Source of the DNA: Clostridia bacterium
GTDB taxonomy: Bacteria > Bacillota > Clostridia > Christensenellales > Aristaeellaceae
DNA length: 64,000 nucleotides
Direction: 5' to 3'
Assembly (NCBI GenBank): GCA_017527065.1
Contig: JAFXQO010000069.1
Coordinates: 1-64,000 of the forward strand
The translations under genes and the position numbers were made by a program. The notes under the pieces are model-generated. The model was not told the DNA's origin and ran no database searches. It saw nothing but the letters and a program-made list of their open reading frames with translations. Below are positions 8,452 to 16,744 of the stretch, piece after piece (positions within the stretch are counted from its first letter, which is position 1; the number at the start of each line of letters is the position of its first letter).

Positions 8452-8763
8452 TCAGAATATCCCGCCGTTGTATTTTCTCTGAACCCTTATCAGGACGGCG
8501 ATGGAGACCGCGGACCCGATGAACAGCGCCGCGACCGACACCCCCATCGCGCCAGCCAGCGCGATGATTCCGCTGAGGCAAAGCGCCGCGGCCAGGATGA
8601 AAAGGCCCTTTGCGATCGCCCTGCCGTAGGCTCCGCGCTCCGATTCCTTCACGTTCTTCTGGTGGTAGTCGTGTATCAGGCTGAGATTTCCCCGGTATAT
8701 CGCGGCGCCCACGGCGACGAACAGAGCCGCCGTAGCGAACATGATGAGCGTGTAAGCAAGCAT
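8452..8763 (-). CDS. DUF3784 small membrane protein
   Basis: A 103-residue protein with three hydrophobic segments (about residues 3-22, 50-70 and 74-92). A polar stretch, HDYHQKNVKESERGAYGR, follows the first segment and matches the DUF3784 pattern of small Bacillota membrane proteins. Its function is unknown. It lies between the P-loop-GNAT gene (22 bases upstream) and the M16 peptidase gene (38 bases downstream) and probably shares their transcript. Confidence 0.75.
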   Translation of the reverse strand: MLAYTLIMFATAALFVAVGAAIYRGNLSLIHDYHQKNVKESERGAYGRAIAKGLFILAAALCLSGIIALAGAMGVSVAALFIGSAVSIAVLIRVQRKYNGGIF

Positions 8764-8785
8764 TTTTATCTCTCCAAATCCCCGT

Positions 8786-9739
8786 TCATGTGTCCATGCG
8801 GATCATTTCCGTCAGCGCGCGGTTGCGGTAGACGAGGTCTGTCCGTTCGGTGAAGCCCATGCGCGCCCAGAAGGCGTTTCCCGCTTCGTTCCGGGCGAAG
8901 ACCACGAGGAACACCTTGTTGATGCCCTGGGCCTTCAGGCTGTCCAGCGCGGCTTCGGCCAGCCGCCGCCCGACGCCCTCGCGCCGGTGCGCCGGGGAGA
9001 CGGCGGTGTGGCTGATGACGCCCCGGCGTCCGTCGTGCCCGGCGAGGATCGCGCCCACGATCCGCCCGCCGTCTTCGGCGACGAAGCAGGTGTCCGGGTT
9101 GCGGCGCAGGTACCGCTCGATGCCCTCGCGGGAGTCGTCCAGGTTGTTGAGCCCCATGCCGGGGCAGGACAGCCACAGCGCGTACACGGCGTCGTAATCG
9201 CCGATCGTCATGGGGCGGATCGCCGGGGCGGGACTGTCGCCGCCCTGCGCCACCGGGGCGTCGATGTGACGCTTCATTTCCCCGACGACATCCCTGACGC
9301 TCTTGCCGTCGGTGTCGATCACAATGTCGCCCGGGCCGGGCGGCAGGCGGAGCCAGCGATAGTCCGTCTCGCCCGGATCGCCGCGCCCGTCGCGCCGCTT
9401 TTTCAGGGTCTCCTCGGAGCAGGTCAGCGTGAAGCCGATGGTATCGTATCCTTTGGCGGTGATCCCCTTCAGTATACCCTCCCGGATTTGGGCGTCCGTC
9501 AGAACGACCGAGGTAAAAAACACATAGTCGAAACCCGAGTCCAGGTAGTTGGAGAGGATGAAGGACATGCTCTTGTCCCCGTTGCGCAGCCGTTTATCCG
9601 CGACGGAAAAGGGATGGACGCACCAGCACCAGTCCCCGTCCAGATAGGCGCTGTTGTCGTATGTTTCAAACAGCCGGGCGCCGGCCGCCGACTTCCCGAC
9701 GCAGGGAGACCCGCTGATGAGGATCAGCTTCTGCCGCAT
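8786..9739 (-). CDS. P-loop kinase-like / GNAT acetyltransferase fusion
   Basis: A protein of about 317 residues in two parts. Residues 1-165 form a small P-loop NTPase beginning MRQKLILISGSPCVGKS (Walker A), with YLDGDWCW and a later TCSEETLKKR, like small nucleoside or adenylate-type kinases. Residues from about 170 form a GNAT N-acetyltransferase (IRPMTIGDYDAVYAL, then SPAHRREGVGRRL as the acetyl-CoA loop, and NAFWARMGF). The ATG at 9739 follows AGGAGG; upstream in-frame codons have no ribosome site. Neither substrate can be read from the sequence. The fusion suggests two activities on the same small molecule, possibly a resistance or salvage enzyme. Confidence 0.82.
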   Translation of the reverse strand: MRQKLILISGSPCVGKSAAGARLFETYDNSAYLDGDWCWCVHPFSVADKRLRNGDKSMSFILSNYLDSGFDYVFFTSVVLTDAQIREGILKGITAKGYDTIGFTLTCSEETLKKRRDGRGDPGETDYRWLRLPPGPGDIVIDTDGKSVRDVVGEMKRHIDAPVAQGGDSPAPAIRPMTIGDYDAVYALWLSCPGMGLNNLDDSREGIERYLRRNPDTCFVAEDGGRIVGAILAGHDGRRGVISHTAVSPAHRREGVGRRLAEAALDSLKAQGINKVFLVVFARNEAGNAFWARMGFTERTDLVYRNRALTEMIRMDT

Positions 9740-9890
9740 ATCCTTTTCCTCCTCGCAAGATTGATTCGGCGGCGCGCAAACCCGTATGGCGGATGGCCGT
9801 TTTCTTCCGCGCCGCGAAGCGCCTCGCCGTCCGAGTCTTAACATAAACGGGAGAGGGTCGTTCAACTCTCTCCCGTCGTATCACTTTGCC

Positions 9891-12053
9891 TTACCGGCGG
9901 TCGCGGCGGTCGCGGCCTCCCCGGTCGCCGTCGCGGCGCGGGGGACGGCGCACCGGCATGGTCTCGTCGTCGTACACGATGTCGTTGCGAAGCAGGTTGA
10001 TGCGGCCCTGGGCGTCGATCTCGGCCACCTTGCACTCCAGCGTGTCGCCAATCTTCACCACGTCCTCCACCTTCTCAACGCGCTCGTTGGCCAGTTTCGA
10101 GATGTGGATCATGCCGTCCTTGCCGGGGGCGTACTCCACGAACGCGCCGAAGGGCATGATGCGCGCCACCGTGCCGGTGAACACGTCGCCCACCTTCAGC
10201 TCGCGCACGATGCCCTCGATGATGGACTTGGCCTTCTGGGCGGCCGCGCTGTCCTCGGTGGCGATGTACACGGAGCCGTCGTCCTCGATGTCGATCTTGA
10301 CGCCGGTCTGCTCGATGATCTTGTTGATCATCTTGCCGCGCGGGCCCACGACCTCGCCGATCTTCTCCGGGTCGATGCGGAACTGGATGATCTTGGGCGC
10401 GTGCTTCGACAGCTCGTCCCGCGGGGCGGGCAACACGTCCAGCATCTTGCCCAGGATGAACATGCGGCCGTCGTAGGCCTGGGCCAGGGCCTGGCGCAGG
10501 ATGGCTTCGTCGATGCCCTTGATCTTGATGTCCATCTGGATGGCGGTGATGCCCAGCGCGGTGCCGGCCACCTTGAAGTCCATGTCGCCCAGGAAGTCCT
10601 CAAGGCCCTGGATGTCGGTGAGCACGGCCACCTTGCCGGTGTTCTCAACGTCCTTGATGAGGCCCATCGCCACGCCGGCGACCGGGCGCTTGATCGGCAC
10701 GCCCGCGTCCATCAGGGCGAGGGTGGAGCCGCACACGGAGGCCTGGGAGGTGGAGCCGTTGGAGGACATGACCTCGCTGACCAGGCGCAGGCAGTAGGGG
10801 AACTCGTCCACGCTGGGGATCATGGGCTCCAGCGCGCGCTCGGCCAGCGCGCCGTGGCCGATCTCGCGGCGGCCGGGGCTGCGGGAGGGCTTGGCCTCGC
10901 CGGTGGAGTAGCCGGGGAAGTTGTAGTGGTGCATGTAGCGCTTGTTGACCTCGGTGCCGATGCCGTCCAGCAGCTGGACCTCGCTCATGGGGGCCAGGGT
11001 GGCGGCGGTCAGGACCTGGGTCTGGCCGCGGGTGAACACGCCCGAGCCGTGGGCGCGGGGCAGCACGCCCACTTCGCACCAGATGGGCCGGATGTCGGTC
11101 AGCTTGCGGCCGTCGGGACGCACGCCGTCGTCGATGATGTGGCGGCGCATGACCTCTTTGTTGAGGGCGTACAGCGCGTCGCCGATCTCGGTCTCGCGGC
11201 CGGCGAACTCAGTGGCGAAATGCTCCATGGTCTCCGCGTTCACCTGATCCTCGCGGGCCTGGCGCTCCTGGCGGTCGAAGGTCTCGAAGCACCACTTCAC
11301 CTTGTCCAGCGCGAATTCGCGCACGGCGGCCTTCACGTCCTCGCCGGGCAGAACCAGCGGGAATTCCTTCTTCTCGACGCCGATCTCGGCGACGATCTCC
11401 TCCTGCCAGGCGACCAGGCGCTTGACCTGCTCATGGGCGAACAGGATGGCCTTCAGCATGACTTCCTCGGAGACTTCCTTCGCCCCGGCCTCCACCATCA
11501 GCACGGCTTCCTTGGTGCCGGCCACGGTGAGGTCCATCAGGCTGTTCTCGCGCTGCTCGACGGTGGGGTTGATGACGTATTCGCCGTCCACATAGCCCAC
11601 GCGCACGGCGCCGATGGGGCCGGCGAAGGGGATGCAGGAAATACACAGGGCGGCGGAAGCGCCGTTCATGGCGCAGATTTCAGGGGAATTGTCCTGCTCG
11701 ACGGACATGACCGTCGCGTTCACGGCCACGTCGTGGCGCATGCCCTTGGGGAAGAGCGGGCGCAGCGGGCGATCGATCAGGCGGCTGGTGAGGATGGCGT
11801 GCTCGCCGGGACGGCCTTCGCGGCGGTTCCAGCTGCCGGGGATGTGGCCCACGGAGTAGAGCTTTTCCTCAAAGTCCACGCTGAGCGGGAAAAAGTCGAT
11901 GCCGGGGCGCGGCGTGGAAGCCACGGTGGCGGTGACGAGCACGGCGGTGTCGCCGTAGCGGACGAAGGCGGCGCCGCTGGCCTGTTCGGCGTACTTGCCG
12001 AATTCCAGCGTGAGCGTGCGGCCGCCCAGTTCGATGGAGTATTCCTTGTACAT
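9891..12053 (-). CDS. pnp: Polynucleotide phosphorylase
   Basis: A 720-residue 3'-5' exoribonuclease that degrades RNA with phosphate and takes part in mRNA turnover. Two RNase PH domains are visible (FFPLSVDFEEKLYS and RPLRPLFPKG in the first; RTHGSGVF-type RAHGSGVF and SEVMSSNGSTSQASV in the second), followed by a KH domain (GPRGKMINKI) and an S1 domain (GDVFTGTVARIMPFGAF). The C terminus is a short Arg/Asp/Gly tail. ATG at 12053 follows a strong AAGGAGGAA; an upstream in-frame ATG at 12074 is not used. The gene follows rpsO, the classic rpsO-pnp order. Confidence 0.98.
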   Translation of the reverse strand: MYKEYSIELGGRTLTLEFGKYAEQASGAAFVRYGDTAVLVTATVASTPRPGIDFFPLSVDFEEKLYSVGHIPGSWNRREGRPGEHAILTSRLIDRPLRPLFPKGMRHDVAVNATVMSVEQDNSPEICAMNGASAALCISCIPFAGPIGAVRVGYVDGEYVINPTVEQRENSLMDLTVAGTKEAVLMVEAGAKEVSEEVMLKAILFAHEQVKRLVAWQEEIVAEIGVEKKEFPLVLPGEDVKAAVREFALDKVKWCFETFDRQERQAREDQVNAETMEHFATEFAGRETEIGDALYALNKEVMRRHIIDDGVRPDGRKLTDIRPIWCEVGVLPRAHGSGVFTRGQTQVLTAATLAPMSEVQLLDGIGTEVNKRYMHHYNFPGYSTGEAKPSRSPGRREIGHGALAERALEPMIPSVDEFPYCLRLVSEVMSSNGSTSQASVCGSTLALMDAGVPIKRPVAGVAMGLIKDVENTGKVAVLTDIQGLEDFLGDMDFKVAGTALGITAIQMDIKIKGIDEAILRQALAQAYDGRMFILGKMLDVLPAPRDELSKHAPKIIQFRIDPEKIGEVVGPRGKMINKIIEQTGVKIDIEDDGSVYIATEDSAAAQKAKSIIEGIVRELKVGDVFTGTVARIMPFGAFVEYAPGKDGMIHISKLANERVEKVEDVVKIGDTLECKVAEIDAQGRINLLRNDIVYDDETMPVRRPPRRDGDRGGRDRRDRR

Positions 12054-12201
12054 GTTGTTCCTCCTTGCGGGCATTCTTTTCTATATCCCTTTTTAATTGA
12101 TACCGGTTGGTTGGAGACGGCGCCGCGCCGCGCGCAATGGAACTTGGAACATGAAATGGCAAAACCAATTCGCATTCCAAGTTTCACTGCCGCGCGACGG
12201 C

Positions 12202-12239
12202 AAAAAACACCGCCGCCCAAGGAAACCCCTGAGCGACGG
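12202..12239 (-). terminator. Terminator after rpsO
   Basis: On the minus strand a 9-bp stem (12239-12231 with 12218-12210, two G-U pairs) is followed by TGTTTTTT. It lies between rpsO and pnp and should end or attenuate the rpsO transcript, with partial read-through into pnp. Confidence 0.8.
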
Positions 12240-12284
12240 CATGACATATCAGCACCGGGGTAAAGAGCGCCTTGCCTGGGAAAA

Positions 12285-12545
12285 TTACTTGCGCAGGCCC
12301 AGCTTGGCGATCAGGTTGCGGTAGGCGTCGATGTCGGTGCTCTTCAGGTAGGAGAGCAGGCCGCGGCGCTTACCGACCATCAGCAGCAGGCCGCGGTTGG
12401 AATGGTGGTCGTTCTTGTTGAGCTTGAGGTGCTCGTTCAGGTGGTTGATGCGCGCGGTCAGGAGCGCGATCTGCACCTCGGGGGAGCCGGTGTCGCCCAC
12501 GTGGCGGCCGTACTCGTTGATGATCTCGGACTTGTCGATAACCAT
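12285..12545 (-). CDS. rpsO: 30S ribosomal protein S15
   Basis: An 86-residue S15 protein that binds 16S rRNA in the central domain and nucleates platform assembly. The family signature is intact: [34 protein letters not shown] and [14 protein letters not shown] at 12545 is chosen because GGAGGAAG lies at the right distance; the upstream in-frame ATG overlaps that ribosome site. It precedes pnp on the same strand. Confidence 0.98.
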   Translation of the reverse strand: MVIDKSEIINEYGRHVGDTGSPEVQIALLTARINHLNEHLKLNKNDHHSNRGLLLMVGKRRGLLSYLKSTDIDAYRNLIAKLGLRK

Positions 12546-12648
12546 GGTGTCTTCCTCCATATTTTCGTATTCCCGCCCACTGAGCGAGCCGTTGGAGCTT
12601 CGGCGGACCAAGCGGACGGATCCCGTGACACATTATGCCACGTTTGCC

Positions 12649-12677
12649 ATTATAGCATACCTCGAGGGCGTTGTCTA
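12649..12677 (-). promoter_or_regulatory. Sigma-A promoter of rpsO
   Basis: Minus-strand TAGACA (677-672) and TATAAT (654-649 of 12 kb) with a 17-base spacer, about 100 bases upstream of the rpsO start. The leader contains a short inverted repeat (CGTG...CACG) that could serve autoregulation, but this is only a possibility. Confidence 0.8.
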
Positions 12678-12705
12678 TGCGTAGAATTGCTAAATTTCTG
12701 CGCCT

Positions 12706-13134
12706 TCAGGCCTTCTTTTCAAAGGAATGGCCGCATTTTGAGCATTTGACCGTCACGTTGCCCACGCCCCGCGGCAGCCGCAGCTTCATCCTGCACTCGG
12801 GGCAGGTGAAGTAGACGTATTTCTTGCGGTTTTTGAACCGCGCCACCGCCTGCATGACCGGCGTCTTGATCTTCGCCCAGCGCGTGAGGAACCACTGGTT
12901 CTCCGCGAGCCGCTTCTGCCTGTTGCGCGAGAGCAGCCGCCAGATCGCCCACACCCAGCCGGCGGAGCTCAAAAGGTTCATCGCGGCGCTCACCGCCGCG
13001 TTTCCCGAAAGCCCGCCGATGAGGTTGAAAATGATCGACGCCCAGATCGTGGCCAGGCCCAGCTGATCGGGACCGTAGCGTCCCTGCATGAAACGGGCGA
13101 CGCCCGCCTTGAATTTCATCCAGAATGGCTGCAT
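12706..13134 (-). CDS. Zinc-ribbon membrane protein, function unknown
   Basis: A 142-residue protein with two hydrophobic segments (about residues 26-44 and 48-66), a basic linker rich in Arg and Lys, and a C-terminal zinc ribbon made of CPEC and CSKC. The ribbon is probably cytoplasmic. Such proteins are common and uncharacterised in Clostridia. AGGGGGAAACACC precedes the ATG. It is convergent with nothing and ends 29 bases before the rpsO promoter region, so it is probably its own unit; TGCTAAAAT upstream could be an extended -10. Confidence 0.75.
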   Translation of the reverse strand: MQPFWMKFKAGVARFMQGRYGPDQLGLATIWASIIFNLIGGLSGNAAVSAAMNLLSSAGWVWAIWRLLSRNRQKRLAENQWFLTRWAKIKTPVMQAVARFKNRKKYVYFTCPECRMKLRLPRGVGNVTVKCSKCGHSFEKKA

Positions 13135-13326
13135 GGTGTTTCCCCCTGTTTCCCATCATTACGGGCTCATTTTAGCATGCAATTATCAAGCGAGTGTGAC
13201 CGAAAGAAAAATGGATGGAAAAAATATGTTAAGCATTGGAAAGTCGGGGGTTTGACGGCCCCGGTTCACGCTGAGTTCATATTTCAGTGATACAATAGCG
13301 GCAGATCAGGATGGGAGGCGCAGGGC

Positions 13327-14160
13327 GTGTACGGCTATGTCACGGTCAACCGGCAGGCGCTGACGGACGCGGAATTCGCGCGCTACCGGACGTTTTACTG
13401 CGGGCTGTGCCGCGCGCTCAGGCTGCGCGCGGGCCGGCTCAGCCGCTTTGCGCTCAGCTATGACATGACCGCCCTGTTCCTGCTTTTGTCGGCGCTGTAT
13501 GAGCCGGCGGGGGAGGCGGGCCGGGAGCGCTGCGCGCCGCATATGATCAGGCCCCACGACTTCGTTTGCGACGAATGCGCCGATTACGCGGCGGATATGA
13601 GCGTGGTGCTGGCCTGGCACAAGGCCGCGGACGACTGGCAGGATGAAAGGCGCCTGGACAGGCTGGCCTTCAGACGGGCGCTGGCGCCGGCCTACGCGCG
13701 GGTTGAGGCGCGCTGGCCCGATAAATGCCGCGCCATCGACGAGGCGGTGCGCGACAACGCCCGCATGGAGCGGGAGGGCCTTCCGGACATCGACGCCGCG
13801 GCCAACGCCACCGGCCGCATCCTGGGGGAAATTTACGCCTGGCGGGATGATTTCTGGGCCGTGCCGCTCAGGCGGCTGGGCCGGGCGCTGGGCCGCTTCA
13901 TCTACCTGATGGACGCTTACGAAGACCTGCCCGGCGATAGAAAGGCGGGCCGTCCCAACCCGCTGGCCGCGATGGCGGAAAGGCCGGACTACGAGGCGGA
14001 GATCAAGGACATCCTCACCCTGGAGATGGCGGAGGCCGGCGCGCAGTTCGAGCGGCTGCCCATCGTGCGGGACGCGGACCTGCTGCGGAACATCTTTTAC
14101 TCGGGCGTGTGGAGCCGCTACGCCGCCCTCCAAAAGGACAAGGAAGGAAAGCCAACATGA
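13327..14160 (+). CDS. DUF5685 family protein
   Basis: A 277-residue helical protein beginning with GTG at 13327 after GGGAGG. The N terminus has the family's YCGLC pair near residue 24, an [10 protein letters not shown] helix, and a second CDEC pair near 81. A later segment ([20 protein letters not shown]) resembles the DxxxD region of helical lipid-type enzymes, a possibility only. Its function is unknown. It overlaps the J-domain gene by 4 bases, so the two are translated together and probably cooperate. No membrane segment is visible. Confidence 0.8.
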   Translation: MYGYVTVNRQALTDAEFARYRTFYCGLCRALRLRAGRLSRFALSYDMTALFLLLSALYEPAGEAGRERCAPHMIRPHDFVCDECADYAADMSVVLAWHKAADDWQDERRLDRLAFRRALAPAYARVEARWPDKCRAIDEAVRDNARMEREGLPDIDAAANATGRILGEIYAWRDDFWAVPLRRLGRALGRFIYLMDAYEDLPGDRKAGRPNPLAAMAERPDYEAEIKDILTLEMAEAGAQFERLPIVRDADLLRNIFYSGVWSRYAALQKDKEGKPT

Positions 14161-14843
14161 CGGATCCCTATCAGGTGCTCGGCGTATCGCGCACGGCATC
14201 GCAGGATGAGATCAAAAAGGCATACAGAAAGCTGGCGCTCCAGTATCATCCCGATCGGAACAACGGCTCCAAAGAGGCCGAAGAGAAGATGAAGGAGATC
14301 AACGAGGCCTATGCCATGCTGACCGACCCGAACTACAAGCCGAACAACGCGGCCCATTCCGGCGGCGGAGGCGGCTACGGCAATCCCTACGGAAGCTGGG
14401 ATCCCTTCGGCGGGTTCGGCGGCTATGGGAGCGCGGGCGGGCCCTATCAGGGCGGCTGGCAGAGCCAGGCCTACGACAGCGAGCCCAACGAGATCAAGGC
14501 CGCGCGCAATTATGTGATGAACGGCTACTACCAGCAGGCCATCAACGTGCTGGGCCAGATGCACACGCGCTCGGCGGAGTGGTATTACCTGAGCGCGCAG
14601 GCCAACATCGGCATGGGCAACCGCGTCACCGCGCGGGAGCACGCCCGCCAGGCCGTGCAGATGGATCCGGACAACCTCCAGTACCGCATGCTGCTGGATC
14701 AGATCGAGTCCGGCGGGACGGCCTATCGCACGCGGGGCAGCGCCTTCGGCATGCCCGCCGGCATCTGCTCGAACCCCTGTCTCACCTGCATTGCCGTCAA
14801 CTGCCTTTGCAACTGCTGCTGCGGCGGCCTCAGGTTCCTCTGA
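14157..14843 (+). CDS. J-domain protein with cysteine-rich tail
   Basis: A 228-residue DnaJ-like co-chaperone. The J domain fills residues 1-65 with the HPD motif (YHPDRN) that stimulates Hsp70 ATPase. A Gly/Tyr-rich linker follows, then two TPR-like helices ([37 protein letters not shown]), and a tail in which eight or nine cysteines occur within about 25 residues (CSNPC, CLTC, CNCCCGG). It lacks the DnaJ zinc-finger domain, so it is a specialised class C protein. ATGA overlap with the DUF5685 gene suggests that protein is its client or partner. The cysteine tail could bind metal or a lipid anchor. Confidence 0.88.
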   Translation: MTDPYQVLGVSRTASQDEIKKAYRKLALQYHPDRNNGSKEAEEKMKEINEAYAMLTDPNYKPNNAAHSGGGGGYGNPYGSWDPFGGFGGYGSAGGPYQGGWQSQAYDSEPNEIKAARNYVMNGYYQQAINVLGQMHTRSAEWYYLSAQANIGMGNRVTAREHARQAVQMDPDNLQYRMLLDQIESGGTAYRTRGSAFGMPAGICSNPCLTCIAVNCLCNCCCGGLRFL

Positions 14844-14886
14844 GCCGCGCGGCGCGAAACGATAGATAAAAGAAAGCGGGATAAAT

Positions 14887-15921
14887 ATGATTCATTTTGA
14901 ATGCGATTATCTGGAGGGCGCGCATCCGAAAATCATGGCGCGCATGATGGAAACCAATCTGGAGCAGAACGGCGGCTATGGCGAAGACCTCCACTGCGCC
15001 CGCGCCCGCGATCTCATCGCGGCGGCCTGCGGCGTGGAAGCGGAGGCGATTCACTTCCTCGTGGGCGGCACCCAGGCCAACGCCACCGTGATCGACGCCG
15101 TCCTGCGCCCCTGGCAGGGCGTGGTATGCCCCGCGACGGGCCATATCAACGTGCACGAGAGCGGCGCGGTGGAGGCCGCGGGCCACAAGGTGCTGGCCCT
15201 GCCCTGCGAGGGCGGCAAGCTGAACGCCGCGCAGGTGCGCGCCTGCCACGGCGCCCACTGGAACGACGCCACCCACGAGCACATGGTCCAGCCGGGCATG
15301 GTGTACATTTCCCATCCCACCGAGAATGGAGAGCTGTACACCCGGGCGGAGCTCGAGGCGCTCCATGAAACCTGCCGCGCCCTCGGCCTCCCGCTGTTCC
15401 TGGACGGCGCGCGCCTCGGCTACGGCCTCGCGGCCTACGGCGCGGACGTGACGCTCAAAGACGTGGCCGCGCTCACCGACGTGTTTTACATCGGCGGCAC
15501 GAAGGTCGGCGCGCTGTTCGGCGAGGCGGTGGTCATCTCAAATCCCGCGCTGCGCCGCGACTTCCGCTACATGATGAAGCGCCACGGCGCGATGCTCGCC
15601 AAGGGACGCCTGCTCGGCATCCAGTTCGAGACGCTCTTTGAGGACGGGCTTTACTTCGACATATCCCGCCACGCCATCGACATGGCGATGCGCCTGAAGG
15701 ACGCCTTCGCCGCCCGGGGCATCGCCTTCTTCGCCGAATCCGCCACGAACCAGCAGTTCCCCATACTGACCCGCGCCCAGCAGGCGTATCTGGCGGAGAA
15801 ATACGTCTTCGCCCACTGGGCCAATGTGGACGACGGCCGCGACGCCGTCCGCTTCTGCACCAGCTGGGCCACAAACGAAGCGAATGTCGCCGCGCTGATC
15901 GAAGACATAAAGACATTATAA
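14887..15921 (+). CDS. Threonine aldolase family PLP enzyme
   Basis: A 344-residue fold-type I PLP enzyme of the low-specificity threonine aldolase / beta-eliminating lyase family, which cleaves threonine or related beta-hydroxy amino acids to glycine and an aldehyde. Visible landmarks are GGTQANA (cofactor phosphate), HPTENGELY, LDGARLGYG (the Asp contacting the pyridine ring), and the PLP lysine in YIGGTKVGALFG. The ATG at 14887 follows GCGGG weakly. The stop codon is the first base triplet of a palindromic element (15919-16017), which probably ends transcription. Confidence 0.9.
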   Translation: MIHFECDYLEGAHPKIMARMMETNLEQNGGYGEDLHCARARDLIAAACGVEAEAIHFLVGGTQANATVIDAVLRPWQGVVCPATGHINVHESGAVEAAGHKVLALPCEGGKLNAAQVRACHGAHWNDATHEHMVQPGMVYISHPTENGELYTRAELEALHETCRALGLPLFLDGARLGYGLAAYGADVTLKDVAALTDVFYIGGTKVGALFGEAVVISNPALRRDFRYMMKRHGAMLAKGRLLGIQFETLFEDGLYFDISRHAIDMAMRLKDAFAARGIAFFAESATNQQFPILTRAQQAYLAEKYVFAHWANVDDGRDAVRFCTSWATNEANVAALIEDIKTL

Positions 15922-16017
15922 TGGGGAATTGAGGCGCGGCTGAGGCCGCGCGAGGAACGGAACCTTGGAGTTCGCAATCCCCCCGTTCCTTTTCATCAAA
16001 CATTTCATTCCCCATTA
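15919..16017. repeat. 99-bp nested palindromic element
   Basis: Perfect 11-bp terminal inverted repeats (TAATGGGGAAT at 15919-15929, ATTCCCCATTA at 16007-16017) enclose a hairpin (CGCGGC-TGAG-GCCGCG, 15935-15950) and a second inverted repeat (AGGAACGG 15953-15960 with CCGTTCCT 983-990 of that kilobase). It lies between converging genes. It may be a MITE-like unit or a two-way terminator; no transposase is present. Confidence 0.6.
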
Positions 16018-16037
16018 AGCCTAAGCCGCCGTGCGGC

Positions 16038-16703
16038 TCACGGAACGAGGTTCAAAGCGTTTTCCACGCCAGGGACGTTCACATATGTATCGGGCACTGC
16101 GCCGACGATGATCGACTCGGCCACGGGCACATAGGTGCTCACGGAGACGGTGCCCGCGCCGCTGGGAATGACGATGCGCATGACCACGCTGGCCTCGAGG
16201 GAGATTTCATGGCGTGTCTGGTTGATGCCGGCGGACTCGAACGAGGTGACGAAACGGGTGGAGACCGCGCCCACGGGGATCATGCGCACCTGGACGGAGG
16301 GGCCCGAACCGCTCAGAAGGCTCACGCCCAGCGCCGCGCCCAGGGGCAGGCGCAGGCCCTGGTCCGCCAGCGCGTCGAGGTTTCGCTGGGCGGCGAGGGC
16401 GGCCTCGGAGGAGATGTCGTTCATGAGCATGGCGTTGGCCTCGATCATGGCCACGCGGCCCTGCTGATCGCTGGTGACGCGCATGAGATCCGAATAGGTC
16501 ACGGAGGAGCCCATCACCTCGGCGATGGCCTGATTCATGGCCTCCACGGCCAGCTGGCGCGCCTTGGCCTCGGCCATGCGCACCAGGATGGGATTCATGT
16601 TGTGGACGCCCCAGACGGCCAGGGCCGTGAGCGCGGCCGCAAGCGCGATGAGCGCGGCGCGCCAGCGCCGTTTTGAGACAAAACACCGGATGGCTGCAAC
16701 CAT
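16038..16703 (-). CDS. yunB: Sporulation protein YunB
   Basis: A 221-residue protein matching YunB, a mother-cell sporulation protein that affects spore resistance. It has a basic N terminus, one transmembrane segment (about residues 14-33), then a large outer domain with NMNPILVRMAEAKARQLAVEA, SDLMRVTSD, LPLGAALG, GAVSTRFVTSFESAGINQTRH and VPVAESIIVG. ATG at 16703 is supported by GGAGGCGGGG; an upstream in-frame start would overlap the divergent PBP gene. Only 41 bases separate the two starts, so their control regions overlap each other's coding sequence. Confidence 0.9.
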   Translation of the reverse strand: MVAAIRCFVSKRRWRAALIALAAALTALAVWGVHNMNPILVRMAEAKARQLAVEAMNQAIAEVMGSSVTYSDLMRVTSDQQGRVAMIEANAMLMNDISSEAALAAQRNLDALADQGLRLPLGAALGVSLLSGSGPSVQVRMIPVGAVSTRFVTSFESAGINQTRHEISLEASVVMRIVIPSGAGTVSVSTYVPVAESIIVGAVPDTYVNVPGVENALNLVP

Positions 16704-16744
16704 GTTTTCCCCGCCTCCGTCAAACAAGATACAGGAGGGTGCCA

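Noticed and set aside
9786-12263. An 825-codon open frame on the plus strand opposite pnp
   Set aside because: It is antisense to a certain gene, has a biased His/Ala/Val composition typical of frames opposite GC-rich genes, and no ribosome site.
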